Part shown: one piece after another, positions 35,612 through 43,989 of the stretch
Layout of the letters: each line of letters starts with the position of its first letter
How positions within the stretch are numbered: the first letter of the stretch is position 1
From: Geobacillus thermocatenulatus
Lineage (GTDB): Bacteria; Bacillota; Bacilli; Bacillales; Anoxybacillaceae
NCBI RefSeq assembly: GCF_002217655.1
Contig: NZ_NEWK01000002.1
Location: forward strand, 497,164 to 561,163
DNA: 64,000 nt
Direction of reading: 5' to 3'
Position numbers and translations under genes: made by a program
Notes under the pieces: generated by a model
Databases searched by the model: none
What the model saw: the letters and a program-made list of their open reading frames with translations, nothing else
What the model was told of the DNA's origin: nothing

Positions 35612-35703
35612 GATGTGCTCAACGATTTATGAGACATGAACGCCCTTGTGCGAATGGGTTTTGAGCACATCTATATTTACCCAAGGAATCCGGTTCATGT
35701 CTC
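35612..35703. repeat. Two interleaved perfect inverted repeats
   Basis: GATGTGCTCAA (35612-35622) pairs with 35661-35671, and GAGACATGAAC (35631-35641) pairs with 35693-35703. The order A-B-A'-B' would form a pseudoknot if transcribed. Alternatively these are nested IS ends. Confidence 0.75.
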
Positions 35704-35782
35704 CTTTTTGTTTGGTTGTCATTTTATTTTAGTGAATTGGCTCATCTACAGTCGCTAAAACATTCCAGAAAAACATGCCAAA

Positions 35783-35847
35783 ATTGTTTTCGATCAGCCG
35801 CTCGATGAACTGCTCGACGAGGCGGGTGGCGTTCGGCAAAAACGGCA
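35783..35847. repeat. 65-bp duplicate of part of the DUF2357 gene
   Basis: Identical to 39111-39175 in the same orientation. It is followed after three bases by the 70-bp hairpin repeat, so an IS-related event probably copied it here. Confidence 0.9.
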
Positions 35848-35850
35848 TCG

Positions 35851-35920
35851 ACGATGGGCGCAAAAAATCCTCCCGATTTTCGTCGGGAGGGTGCAAAAAA
35901 GTGAGTGATTACGCTTTTCC
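35851..35920. repeat. 70-bp direct repeat with hairpin, copy 2
   Basis: Partner of 34159-34228. Its right end forms the last codons of the membrane protein at 35909. Confidence 0.85.
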
Positions 35921-36244
35921 TTGCATTCTACAAAATTTAGAAAATAGTCGCCTCCCTACATAATACCCCATTGCCCCAATATAAATGGGAATCATAAAGA
36001 CAACAGACGGATAAAAGGGAAGCGACGCAACCATTGCAATTCCTAAAACAACTGTCCACCCCCACTTCACTCCCCATCTTCTCTCAAAATAAGAAACAAA
36101 CACTTCTGTCACTGCGCATATAAGAAAAATAGCCAATGCCGCAAACGGTAAAATGGCAATGACAAAGGCAACATCACTAAACAAAGAGAGAGACAGCGTG
36201 AACATGACAAACGCCCACAAAACCCCTACAAAAAATTTTTTCAC
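35909..36244 (-). CDS. Small membrane protein, unknown
   Basis: This 111-residue protein has about four hydrophobic segments (start MKKFFVGVLWAFVMFTLSL; end YIGAMGYYVGRRLF) and little else. The last three residues are encoded by the IS-like repeat, so the natural C-terminus may be cut. The ATG at 36244 follows a weak AGGGG-type site (AAGGGGATAGT). It lies 140 bp after the secreted DUF3238-like gene on the same strand and could help export or protect against it, but there is no direct evidence. Confidence 0.55.
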   Translation of the reverse strand: MKKFFVGVLWAFVMFTLSLSLFSDVAFVIAILPFAALAIFLICAVTEVFVSYFERRWGVKWGWTVVLGIAMVASLPFYPSVVFMIPIYIGAMGYYVGRRLFSKFCRMQGKA

Positions 36245-36382
36245 TCATACTATCCCCTTATTAAAATATAAAGTTGCAATCTTGCTTTACATGGCATTGT
36301 TTACCCCTCTTGTCAACGTGCCCGCTTGTCAGGTGCTAAAAACGGGGCATCAATATCGAAAATTCTTTATTTAAATGCAAAA

Positions 36383-37618
36383 TTACTTGCCCACTGCGAT
36401 TTTTTTATTGGGGTACCAAGGAAATAAATAATTGACATTTGTACCTGCAACATCAGGATCAAATTGATACAGAGTTTTCCATGTTCCCCCGTTATCTGAT
36501 CTATAAATTTCATGCCAAGGATACTGATCATGGCTGCCACTAATATAAGTAACTCCACTCTTTTGAATATTTAAACTATAACTGTAATCAATATTTGGTG
36601 GAGCCCCCATGTAAAATGGCAATCCAACAGAATGAGAAATTTGAAACTGTGCTTCGCCCGGTGTAATCCATTCCTTTACAGCCGTTATACCTGATGTCCC
36701 AGCATTTTGCCTTGCCAATTCATTTGAACCGCATGTGCCATTATCGTTTTTATTATAACGGATAGAATCTCTTGTATATTTTGAAAATCCATAGGACCCA
36801 TCCCGCCAATAAATCGAAAGATCAATTCGAGTACGATATGTGCTAGCAGACGCGGAAAAATTGCGACTATCTCCTCCATAGCAGTAACCGTCTGGCGCAG
36901 ATATTTTAGCCGGCTTAATGAATGTAGTATTGCGATAAGAAGTTACGGGTTCAACTGCAAATGTTGAGAATGACTTAGAGAATTCCTGAAAATGCGTATT
37001 ACGCTTATCAATTACTTGCTTCAAAGGGATTAGGATAACATGATTTTTTTCATCTTCAACTACTTTGCCTTTTGCTTCGTCAAATTTTTTTACTTTTTCG
37101 ATTCCTTCAATGGTATACATATATTCTCGACCAAAAGACACATTAAAGTCTTTAAACTCACTCTGTGAAACAATCATTATTGGCTCACCATCACGGTAAA
37201 CTGTATAATTTTGAATATGTGGTATATCTGACCAATCAATTTTTATCATTCTTTCGTTCAAAAACATATCTACCTTCACACTATCATTCGATAGAGGATG
37301 CAATGTGTTTGTAATAATATTCATTTTAGTCAATAAACGATCGTCTTTATCAAAGGCAGCTAAAACATACTCATACATTTCACCCATTACTAGGTTTTTG
37401 TGAATAAACTCCCTTTCATTTCCCTCATACAAAACTGCTCCATTTTTATCATATAAAACATATTTCTTAGCATTAGAAATTTGTTTCCAGGTTAAACGCA
37501 AGCTATCCTTGTGTTTTTCAATTGAATACACCTCAATATAATCCGAGAAACCGTTAGTAACAGTGCCAAGAGATAATAATAATATAATAATGGTTGCTAA
37601 CGAAATCGTTTTCTTCAT
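36383..37618 (-). CDS. Secreted protein with FN3-like repeats and DUF3238-like domain
   Basis: This 411-residue protein begins with a signal peptide (MKKTISLATIIILLLSLGTV). Residues about 25-200 hold two fibronectin type III-like units (LRLTWKQISNAKKYVLYD; MIKIDWSDIPHIQNYTVYR). The C-terminal 170 residues resemble DUF3238 (GGDSRNFSASASTYRTRI; FQISHSVGLPFYMGAPPNID; SGSHDQYPWHEIYRS). It should be exported, and the function is unknown. It is clearly AT-richer than the core genes, which suggests transfer from another Bacillales. Confidence 0.65.
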   Translation of the reverse strand: MKKTISLATIIILLLSLGTVTNGFSDYIEVYSIEKHKDSLRLTWKQISNAKKYVLYDKNGAVLYEGNEREFIHKNLVMGEMYEYVLAAFDKDDRLLTKMNIITNTLHPLSNDSVKVDMFLNERMIKIDWSDIPHIQNYTVYRDGEPIMIVSQSEFKDFNVSFGREYMYTIEGIEKVKKFDEAKGKVVEDEKNHVILIPLKQVIDKRNTHFQEFSKSFSTFAVEPVTSYRNTTFIKPAKISAPDGYCYGGDSRNFSASASTYRTRIDLSIYWRDGSYGFSKYTRDSIRYNKNDNGTCGSNELARQNAGTSGITAVKEWITPGEAQFQISHSVGLPFYMGAPPNIDYSYSLNIQKSGVTYISGSHDQYPWHEIYRSDNGGTWKTLYQFDPDVAGTNVNYLFPWYPNKKIAVGK

Positions 37619-37642
37619 AAAAGAAATCCCACTCCAATCTCA

Positions 37643-37768
37643 TTTCGAGATATCATCCAAGCGACTGAGCGGTTCCTAGAGTATATCCATGAGCGTCTGG
37701 AGGAATTGTTGCAATGTTTAGAGTTTGTAATGAATGGAAAGTTCACTCTCGGTGTTGCATGTATATGA
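37643..37768 (+). pseudogene. C-terminal coding fragment, family not recognised
   Basis: The plus strand reads FRDIIQATERFLEYIHERLE followed by ELLQCLEFVMNGKF to a TGA at 37766-37768. The amphipathic pattern is protein-like, but there is no start and the upstream part is replaced by the secreted protein gene. It is probably the end of a lost gene. Confidence 0.35.
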
Positions 37769-38098
37769 GGGCAGGTAAACGTCGCAGCATCTTTCACATT
37801 GGTTGAGGGATCATCGCTTGTTCGAATTCCAAATCAACTTCCCGTAAATGAACAATGAACATTCCTTGTTCAATGGTCCCAACTTATTAAACAAGCCAAA
37901 CCATTATTACAGCTACCCCCTTTGTCGAACTATAATTTTTCCGCTCATGAAAATACACCCCCTCTCATGCTTTTTGACAATTATATTTTCCAAAAAAAAA
38001 AAAAGTCAAGAAGAATCGCTACAAAAAATTCAACATTACTCGACAAACAAGTTGAACCCATGGTGCTAGATAAACTTGATCAAGCATAAAAATAGCCC
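37769..38098. other. Intergenic region with A-run
   Basis: About 330 bp without a gene. A run of twelve A bases lies near 37993-38004. No RNA or clear repeat was seen. Confidence 0.45.
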
Positions 38099-38160
38099 TT
38101 GCTGGCGGATCTCCATTGGAATGAAAGTGTGACCCATCATTCGAAAGGAGAGATCCCCCA

Positions 38161-38390
38161 TGCAAGAGCACTTTCATTTTACTACAGATCCAACCAAACT
38201 GCCAAAACAATATGCCGCCATTTTCTGTTTTGTTTCTGCCCAACTGTCGTTGATTCAAATGTATCGTCATTGTCGCAATCGTCACTTGGATCAAAACGTT
38301 TGCTTCCGTAAAAGCGATATTCATAAACGCCCAGAGGGAATGCTACAATGCTTGAGGTGTGCAATGTCATCGCAAAGTTGGCTTTTCCAG
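38161..38390 (+). pseudogene. N-terminal coding fragment, possibly transposase
   Basis: The ATG at 38161 has a good ribosome site (AAAGGAGAG) and begins MQEHFHFTTDPTKLPKQYAA, continuing for about 70 residues until it runs into the 3' end of the DUF2357 gene on the other strand. It has the look of an IS transposase start in Geobacillus, but I cannot name the family with confidence. Confidence 0.35.
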
Positions 38391-40910
38391 GTTCATTTTC
38401 TGATCGCGCCCCTCCCCCATCATCCCCACCACTTCGCGAAACACGGCCGATGGCTGCTTGCGGAGCAGGTCGGCGGGAATTGTTTTGTGCTTTGCGCCGT
38501 TTGTGATGATGAGACGGCCGCTTTCCAGGCGGATGGACACGTTTTTGACGCGGTATGCGGTGATCTTGGACGCCTGATCCAAGTAGCGGGCGTCCAGGTC
38601 GAATCGGATGCGGTCGGACAGCCGCCGCAAGATGCGCCAAAGGGCGATTTCGTCGCTTGATTTCATGAACAGTTCGGGCAGTTCTTTCGCCTGCTTGAGC
38701 GTGTTGAGCGTCGTCATCGCATAAACGGCGATGCCGTAGCCGACAGGGCGGATGACGTGTTGGAGAAAGTTCCAGCTTTCGACTTCGAAGCGAACGTATT
38801 CGTCATCGCTCCGTTTTGGCAGTTCGGCGATGGCCGAGCGTTTGACGATGTTCACGGCGGTGATTTTGCCAAAGCACGTGACCCCGTTTTGCGGGGCGGC
38901 TCCTTGTTTCGGGTAAAGGGCGATGTAGCGCGCGTTTTGCCATCCTTTTTTCAGCTGCTTGACTGGGATGTGGTAGAAGCGGTGCTTCACGTAGGCTTCG
39001 TAATGCCGCGCGCTTGGCACCATGCCGACAAGCACATGCTCGTCGAACGCCGACCGCCATTCTTCGATGATCCCTTGCGGCAGGATGCCTTCTTGTTGCA
39101 GTTCTTCAGGATTGTTTTCGATCAGCCGCTCGATGAACTGCTCGACGAGGCGGGTGGCGTTCGGCAAAAACGGCAGACCGCCGATGTTGACGTCGTTGAT
39201 GCTTTTGTACAGCGGGTGCGCTTGGTAGCTGTCTTCGTCATGCCACGGGAAGAGCACGTAGGCGCCAAAGGCGGTGCGCTCGTACGGGCCGCCGCGGCGG
39301 GCGACAAGGGAATCGCGGTAGCGGTGCATCGTGTTGATGTCGTCTTCCATCGGGCCCGGCATTCCGTACCGTTTTTCATACGCGCTGCCGGAAACGGCGA
39401 AATCAAGGCGGTACTTGGCGTCGAAAATGTAGTTGAACGTATAGTCTTTTCCTTTCTTTTCAATCGCCAAAACCGTGTCGGGCATTTGCGGGACGGTCGG
39501 CAGCCTTCCTTCGTACGGCTGATAGGTCAGCGTGATGCGCTCGCCCGTGTGCGGATGTTCGTACACTTGCTTGGCGGAGCGGGTTTTGTCGAGATGGACG
39601 AACAGCCCCAAGCGGTTCACTTGGATGACGTTTTGACTGATGAGTCTGTATTTTTTCCCGAGAAGCTGCCCGAGTTTTAGAAACGTCCAGTACTCGTACA
39701 ACGTCGCCACGTCTTTGACGGACATTCGGTACAGCGTTCCCTGCAAGGCGAGGCCGCGGGTGATGAGGAGAAACAGCTGATAGGCGTCGCGGTATCCAGG
39801 CGCCATTTGCAGGACGAGGCTCGCAACAGAGCGGTCAAGCCGCCCGATCGGCCGCCAAAAGGAGTGGCGGAGACGGGTTTCGAGGGCGCGGATCATCGCC
39901 GTGATCCGCTGAAGCAGCTCCGAGTCTGGCTCCGCTTCATACCGCTTTTGTTTCGCTTCGATGTGTGCAAGCAAATCGCGCAGCTTCTCGACAAGGCGCG
40001 TCATCATCCATTTGACGAACCGGTTTTCGAGCGTGTCGTACGTCAGTTCTTGTTTCGCTTTGAGCCCGGATTGCGGCATGACGGTCCGCCCTCCGATGTC
40101 GATGCCGCTTTTGACATCGCGGAACACATGCGGCCGCTTGCGCAAATCATTCCGTCCTGCCGCATCCAAACGGCCGAGCTGGTCGCCGCGCACCCTCACA
40201 TGGACGGTCGACAGTTGATGGTGCGGCTGCCGCTCGATATGGCGAATGGCCTGCAAAAAATCGCCGATATGCGCGTCCATGAGTCGGAAAAATTCGCTTC
40301 GGGACGGCGCGCCGCTGCGCTTCGCCTTCGCCCGCTGGTATGTGCGCTTGATAAAGTGAAACGCCAAGTTGTAAATTTCTTCGCTCACTTCATTAAGCAG
40401 CCGCTGGTAGTCTTGTTTGTAGGTCAATTTCGTCGGGAAAATTTCGATCGTCACGTTCAAAACCGAGCGGTGGCCGTCGCGGATTTCGAATGTCGACAGC
40501 CCAACTTCATTCGGGAAGTGGAGATTGCCCATCAACACCGCCTGTCCGCCGATGTCAACCAGGCTGATGGCGTTTCTCAGCGCTGGCGACTCATGGTAAA
40601 AGGAGAGCACCCGGTCGGTTTTCGGAACGACAAGCAGCTGATAGACGCCGTTTTCAAAGAAAATCGGGCGGTGGCCGCCCGACCAGTCGACAAGCGCCCC
40701 CGCGTCCACGTCAAACAGTTTGACGCTTCGCACCCCTTCGCCGCTTGCGAAAAACTCCATCGTCTCGTGGAAATCGAGGCAGCGGTACTGCTTAAGCCCT
40801 TCGTATTGTTCGTGGTACGGCTTTCCTTTGATTACGAGCGTGAGCTGTTCCGTTTCGATATGGACGAGCTCATAGTCGTCACGCCCCAAGCCAGAACGAA
40901 GTGAAGCCAT
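38367..40910 (-). CDS. DUF2357 / PD-(D/E)xK protein partnered with McrB
   Basis: This 847-residue protein belongs to the DUF2357 family found next to McrB-like GTPases. The C-terminal half holds a PD-(D/E)xK-type site around YIFDAKYRLDF, with Asp and Lys at the right spacing. The N-terminal and middle parts are helical, with a long DUF2357 segment (ENRFVKWMMTRLVEKLRDLL). I take the ATG at 40910 with GGAGG upstream; it overlaps the McrB stop by 32 bp, so they are translationally coupled. It is probably the nuclease of a McrBC-like type IV restriction system. 65 bp are duplicated at 35783-35847. Confidence 0.78.
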   Translation of the reverse strand: MASLRSGLGRDDYELVHIETEQLTLVIKGKPYHEQYEGLKQYRCLDFHETMEFFASGEGVRSVKLFDVDAGALVDWSGGHRPIFFENGVYQLLVVPKTDRVLSFYHESPALRNAISLVDIGGQAVLMGNLHFPNEVGLSTFEIRDGHRSVLNVTIEIFPTKLTYKQDYQRLLNEVSEEIYNLAFHFIKRTYQRAKAKRSGAPSRSEFFRLMDAHIGDFLQAIRHIERQPHHQLSTVHVRVRGDQLGRLDAAGRNDLRKRPHVFRDVKSGIDIGGRTVMPQSGLKAKQELTYDTLENRFVKWMMTRLVEKLRDLLAHIEAKQKRYEAEPDSELLQRITAMIRALETRLRHSFWRPIGRLDRSVASLVLQMAPGYRDAYQLFLLITRGLALQGTLYRMSVKDVATLYEYWTFLKLGQLLGKKYRLISQNVIQVNRLGLFVHLDKTRSAKQVYEHPHTGERITLTYQPYEGRLPTVPQMPDTVLAIEKKGKDYTFNYIFDAKYRLDFAVSGSAYEKRYGMPGPMEDDINTMHRYRDSLVARRGGPYERTAFGAYVLFPWHDEDSYQAHPLYKSINDVNIGGLPFLPNATRLVEQFIERLIENNPEELQQEGILPQGIIEEWRSAFDEHVLVGMVPSARHYEAYVKHRFYHIPVKQLKKGWQNARYIALYPKQGAAPQNGVTCFGKITAVNIVKRSAIAELPKRSDDEYVRFEVESWNFLQHVIRPVGYGIAVYAMTTLNTLKQAKELPELFMKSSDEIALWRILRRLSDRIRFDLDARYLDQASKITAYRVKNVSIRLESGRLIITNGAKHKTIPADLLRKQPSAVFREVVGMMGEGRDQKMNLEKPTLR

Positions 40911-42558
40911 CGTCCTCCAACCTCCGCAGCATGCGCCAAATTTTCTCCGCGCTTTTTGGATAGCGGGCGTACGACACATCAAGCGCGCCGCTGTAGTCCC
41001 CGTCCGGTTCGAAGCCGGCGCAAAGGACAAACAGTTCTTTGAGCGCCCGCTCGAGCCGCGCGTCGCTTCCTGAAAGGCGCGGCAACATTTTTTGCATGAG
41101 GCAATAGTCGAACGCCTTGTCCCATTCCATTAGCTTTCCTTCTTCATTGTAGGCCAAGTAGAAGCAAATTTCGTCGCGGACGCGGTAGCCGATGTGCGCC
41201 CCGAGCGGCTCAAGGATGCGGTTGATGTCCACGAGCTGTTTCGTCGCGTCTTCTACCAGCTTTGGATAATCGGCATATACATCTTTCAAATGCAAATACC
41301 GCGCCGCGAACAGCTCCTGCCCGACAGGTTGGGGCGTCGCGGTCGGCACATCGCGCAAAAAGTCGAGATGGTCGAGACGGACGCGGTTGAACTCGATCGT
41401 GTTCGCGCGGTCGAGCACTTTTTTGCTGAAGGGGTGGGTCGTCTCGTCCATGTTGACCGTGCCGATGATGTAGACGTTCGGCGGGAGAAAAAGGTCGCGC
41501 CCCGCCCTTTCTCTCGGCAGCACCCGCGACGACGTGATGTGCCCATTTTCCCAGCGGCGGCTTTCCATGACGCTCAGCACATCGCTGAAGTAATGCTCGA
41601 CGCGGGCGAGGTTCATCTCGTCCAACACGACGAAATACGGTTTGTCGGGATGGTTCTCGGCTTCGATGATGACGTTCGTAAGCGGCCCAGGCTTGAACTC
41701 GCCTTTAATGTCGACATAGCCAAGCAAATCAGAGCCGTCGTTCCAGTCCGGGCGGACGGGGATCAAGGCGAAGCGGCCGTTGTCTTCCGTGGCGCCGACG
41801 CTCTCGGCGAGCCATTGAACGATTTTCGTTTTCCCCGTTCCGGAAATGCCGGATAAGATGACAAACGGTTTCGTTTTTAATGAAAGAAAGAGGTTGGCCA
41901 CTTCCTCTTTTGTGTAATAAAAACCTTTGGCGGATATGTATGAATGAATATGCTCAACCGCCTCCCGATAGGAAAAGGCCTGCTCGGGCGGTGTCATTGG
42001 TTCTGTTCGCTCTACATACTGTCGATAATAATCGATCATCGTTTCGAGGTCGCGCGCGAGTTGTTCATCGGATGGCAAATCGTCAAACGAATAGGCGATA
42101 TACGCCGCCACCGACCGTTCGTAGTCTTTCGCCCGTTTGCTTTCGCCAAGACGGATGTCATCATCCGTCCGCACGCGCTCTCCGGCAGGAATGAGTTGGC
42201 GGATGCCGCGCTTCACCCGCTCCATTTCGTCTTTCGGCGTCTCCGTCACTCCTTGGGCAAGCGTCAAATAGAGGCGGCGCATATCTTCGCTGAACAAGCA
42301 GACGATATAATAGCCGCGCTGCGTCGAATCCGTCACTTCTTGATCCATCACCGCCACCCACGGCACGTCGGTCCAATTCCCTTGACCGACCGACCCTTTC
42401 ACCATATACCGGTCAGGCGGCAGAAACGGCAGCGCTTTCAACGCCTCTGGAATCGCCCGCGTCACTAACTGAAACGTCCGCCGCTCTTTCGACAGTTTTT
42501 CCTGCTTGTCTTGCTCGTAGATGGCCATCACTTCACGGAACAGATCGTGCAATGACAT
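40879..42558 (-). CDS. McrB-like AAA+ GTPase with DUF3578 domain
   Basis: This 559-residue protein has an N-terminal DUF3578 (MrcB_N) recognition domain (residues about 15-190; SVGQGNWTDVPWVAVMD) and an AAA+ motor with Walker A GISGTGKT, Walker B VVLDEMNLARVEHYFSD and sensor IGTVNMDETTH. McrB proteins form GTP-driven rings that pull modified DNA to a nuclease partner, here the DUF2357 protein encoded just downstream with overlap. The N-terminal domain should define the DNA mark recognised. It sits at the right end of the island. Confidence 0.85.
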   Translation of the reverse strand: MSLHDLFREVMAIYEQDKQEKLSKERRTFQLVTRAIPEALKALPFLPPDRYMVKGSVGQGNWTDVPWVAVMDQEVTDSTQRGYYIVCLFSEDMRRLYLTLAQGVTETPKDEMERVKRGIRQLIPAGERVRTDDDIRLGESKRAKDYERSVAAYIAYSFDDLPSDEQLARDLETMIDYYRQYVERTEPMTPPEQAFSYREAVEHIHSYISAKGFYYTKEEVANLFLSLKTKPFVILSGISGTGKTKIVQWLAESVGATEDNGRFALIPVRPDWNDGSDLLGYVDIKGEFKPGPLTNVIIEAENHPDKPYFVVLDEMNLARVEHYFSDVLSVMESRRWENGHITSSRVLPRERAGRDLFLPPNVYIIGTVNMDETTHPFSKKVLDRANTIEFNRVRLDHLDFLRDVPTATPQPVGQELFAARYLHLKDVYADYPKLVEDATKQLVDINRILEPLGAHIGYRVRDEICFYLAYNEEGKLMEWDKAFDYCLMQKMLPRLSGSDARLERALKELFVLCAGFEPDGDYSGALDVSYARYPKSAEKIWRMLRRLEDDGFTSFWLGA

Positions 42559-42804
42559 AAGAATAGCTCCTTCGTGCCGAAATGTTTTCTTCGTTTCTAT
42601 TTTTCTTCTATTCTACTAAAAAATCAGCTCTCTTAACTAGTAAGAGAGCCGCTTTTTCGAGCATTCACGGAGGAGAAGCGCGTTGAAGGGACACATTCGT
42701 CTTGGTGATATCTCTCTTTCATCTCCCCAAACGCCCGATCGGGTTGGGCGGCGATGAATATGGCGGGAGGCAAGGAAAAGCTCCTCATCGTAAGGGAGAC
42801 AGAA
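42559..42804. other. Intergenic region with hairpin
   Basis: Contains the McrB promoter region and, at 42627-42656, the hairpin GCTCTCTTA-ACTAG-TAAGAGAGC followed by a T run on the plus strand, which looks like a terminator. No gene is seen between here and the LigB gene, apart from the tRNA remnant listed next. Confidence 0.6.
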
Positions 42805-42848
42805 ACGCCCCCGAGAAGATTCAAACCTCCATCGCACGGTTTAGGAAA
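42805..42848 (-). other. Degenerate 3' half of tRNA-Arg (attachment-site relic)
   Basis: Aligned to 14921-14964 without gaps, 38 of the first 43 bases match, including CGCACGGTTTAGGAAA across the anticodon loop. Similarity stops just past the anticodon region, which is the usual extent of the core shared by attL and attR of tRNA-integrating elements. The 5' half of the tRNA is absent, so it is not functional. Confidence 0.7.
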
Positions 42849-42987
42849 GCGAGTGCATAGAAGAGCAAAAGATGTTTATGCTACACTAGGGATGAGAAAT
42901 TCCGGCGCCGTTTTTCGGCGAATCGTTTGGAGGCGGCACTAGGCCGCAAGCGGATCTTCCAATATGATGCAAGGGAGGAATAGAACG

Positions 42988-43755
42988 ATGAGACCCCCCG
43001 CCCTGTTTCTCGCTCACGGTTCGCCGATGCTGGCGATCGAGGACAATGCGTACACGGCGTTTTTGGGCAAACTCGGGGAAGGAATTCGCCCGCAGGCGGT
43101 CGTCGTCTTTACCGCACATTGGGTGACGCGCCAACCGACGGTTTCGGCGGTTGAGGGGACGTATGACATGATTTATGATTTTTCCGGATTTCCGCGCGAG
43201 TTGTATGAAGTGGTGTATCCGGCGCGCGGGTCGGTCGAGTGGGCGGAGCGCGTGCGGGAGCGCCTAGGCGGCATGGCGGAAGTGGCCGTCGATCGGACCC
43301 GGGGGTTGGATCACGGTTCGTGGGTGCTGCTCGACCGCTTATTTCCGAAAGCGGATATTCCGGTTGTGCAGGCGTCGATCGTGCCGTGGTGGACGCCGAA
43401 GCAATTGTTTCAGCTCGGGGAAGCGCTGCGCCCGCTGCGGGATGAGGGCGTGATGATCATCGGCAGCGGCGGGACGGTGCACAATTTGATGGCGCTCCGC
43501 TGGGAAGGGCATGCGGAGGCGGACGAATGGGCCGTCGCATTTGATGATTGGCTTCTCAGCCGATCCGCCGCCCATAGTGAAGAGGTGTTCGAGTATGAGA
43601 ACAAGGCGCCGTACGCCAAGCAGGCCGTGCCGACGCCCGAGCATCTCGCGCCGTACTGGATCGCCTACGGGGCCGGCGATCGCGGCGGGGCGCCGCGCGC
43701 GTTGTTCCGTGAGTACCAGTATGGGAGCTTAAGCTTGATGGCGGTGGCGTTTTAA
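42988..43755 (+). CDS. LigB-type extradiol dioxygenase (4,5-DOPA dioxygenase-like)
   Basis: This 255-residue protein of the class III extradiol ring-cleavage family resembles YgiD. The metal-binding and catalytic His motifs are FLAHGSPM near the start, FTAHWVTR, and GLDHGSWVLLDRLFP, with GSGGTVHNL later. It opens catechol-type rings using Fe2+ or Zn2+; the natural substrate is unknown. The ATG at 42988 follows GGAGG. A terminator follows at 43762. Confidence 0.85.
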   Translation: MRPPALFLAHGSPMLAIEDNAYTAFLGKLGEGIRPQAVVVFTAHWVTRQPTVSAVEGTYDMIYDFSGFPRELYEVVYPARGSVEWAERVRERLGGMAEVAVDRTRGLDHGSWVLLDRLFPKADIPVVQASIVPWWTPKQLFQLGEALRPLRDEGVMIIGSGGTVHNLMALRWEGHAEADEWAVAFDDWLLSRSAAHSEEVFEYENKAPYAKQAVPTPEHLAPYWIAYGAGDRGGAPRALFREYQYGSLSLMAVAF

Positions 43756-43761
43756 GCGGAA

Positions 43762-43800
43762 AGCCCGCTCCCTGCTTCAACGCATAGGGCGGGTTGTTTC
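43762..43800 (+). terminator. Terminator after the dioxygenase gene
   Basis: GCCCGCTCCCT pairs with AGGGCGGGTT around a loop, followed by GTTTCTTT. Confidence 0.6.
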
Positions 43801-43820
43801 TTTGATCGAAAACAGCGTTG

Positions 43821-43955
43821 CTACTGCCCGGAGCACGTTTTATACGTTTGCCCGTTGCCACATGGGTCTTTGCGGCCAGTTTTTGGTGGAAGACGTGGAA
43901 TGTTCTCAAAGAAAGGCCGTCCTTGAATCGCATCCAGACAGGACCGTTCCCTATT
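43821..43955 (-). pseudogene. SEC-C zinc-motif remnant
   Basis: The minus strand reads PPKTGRKDPCGNGQTYKTCS before a TAG at 43821-43823. It resembles the SEC-C motif (GRNDPCPCGSGKKYKKCCG) but has lost one Cys of the CxC pair and the second Cys of the CC pair. There is no start codon in frame. A similar but more decayed stretch lies around 45890-45960. Confidence 0.4.
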
Positions 43956-43989
43956 TCAATGCAAAAGGCGCTAGTCTTGTTCAACACGG

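Noticed and set aside
37993-38004. Run of twelve A bases
   Set aside because: A simple homopolymer in intergenic DNA; no link to a gene, and length may be a sequencing effect.
39807-40904. 365-codon plus-strand ORF
   Set aside because: Antisense to the DUF2357 gene, which has recognisable motifs.
42805-42848. Second functional tRNA-Arg gene
   Set aside because: Only the 3' half is present with mismatches in the T arm and acceptor; it cannot fold into a tRNA and is better explained as an att relic.
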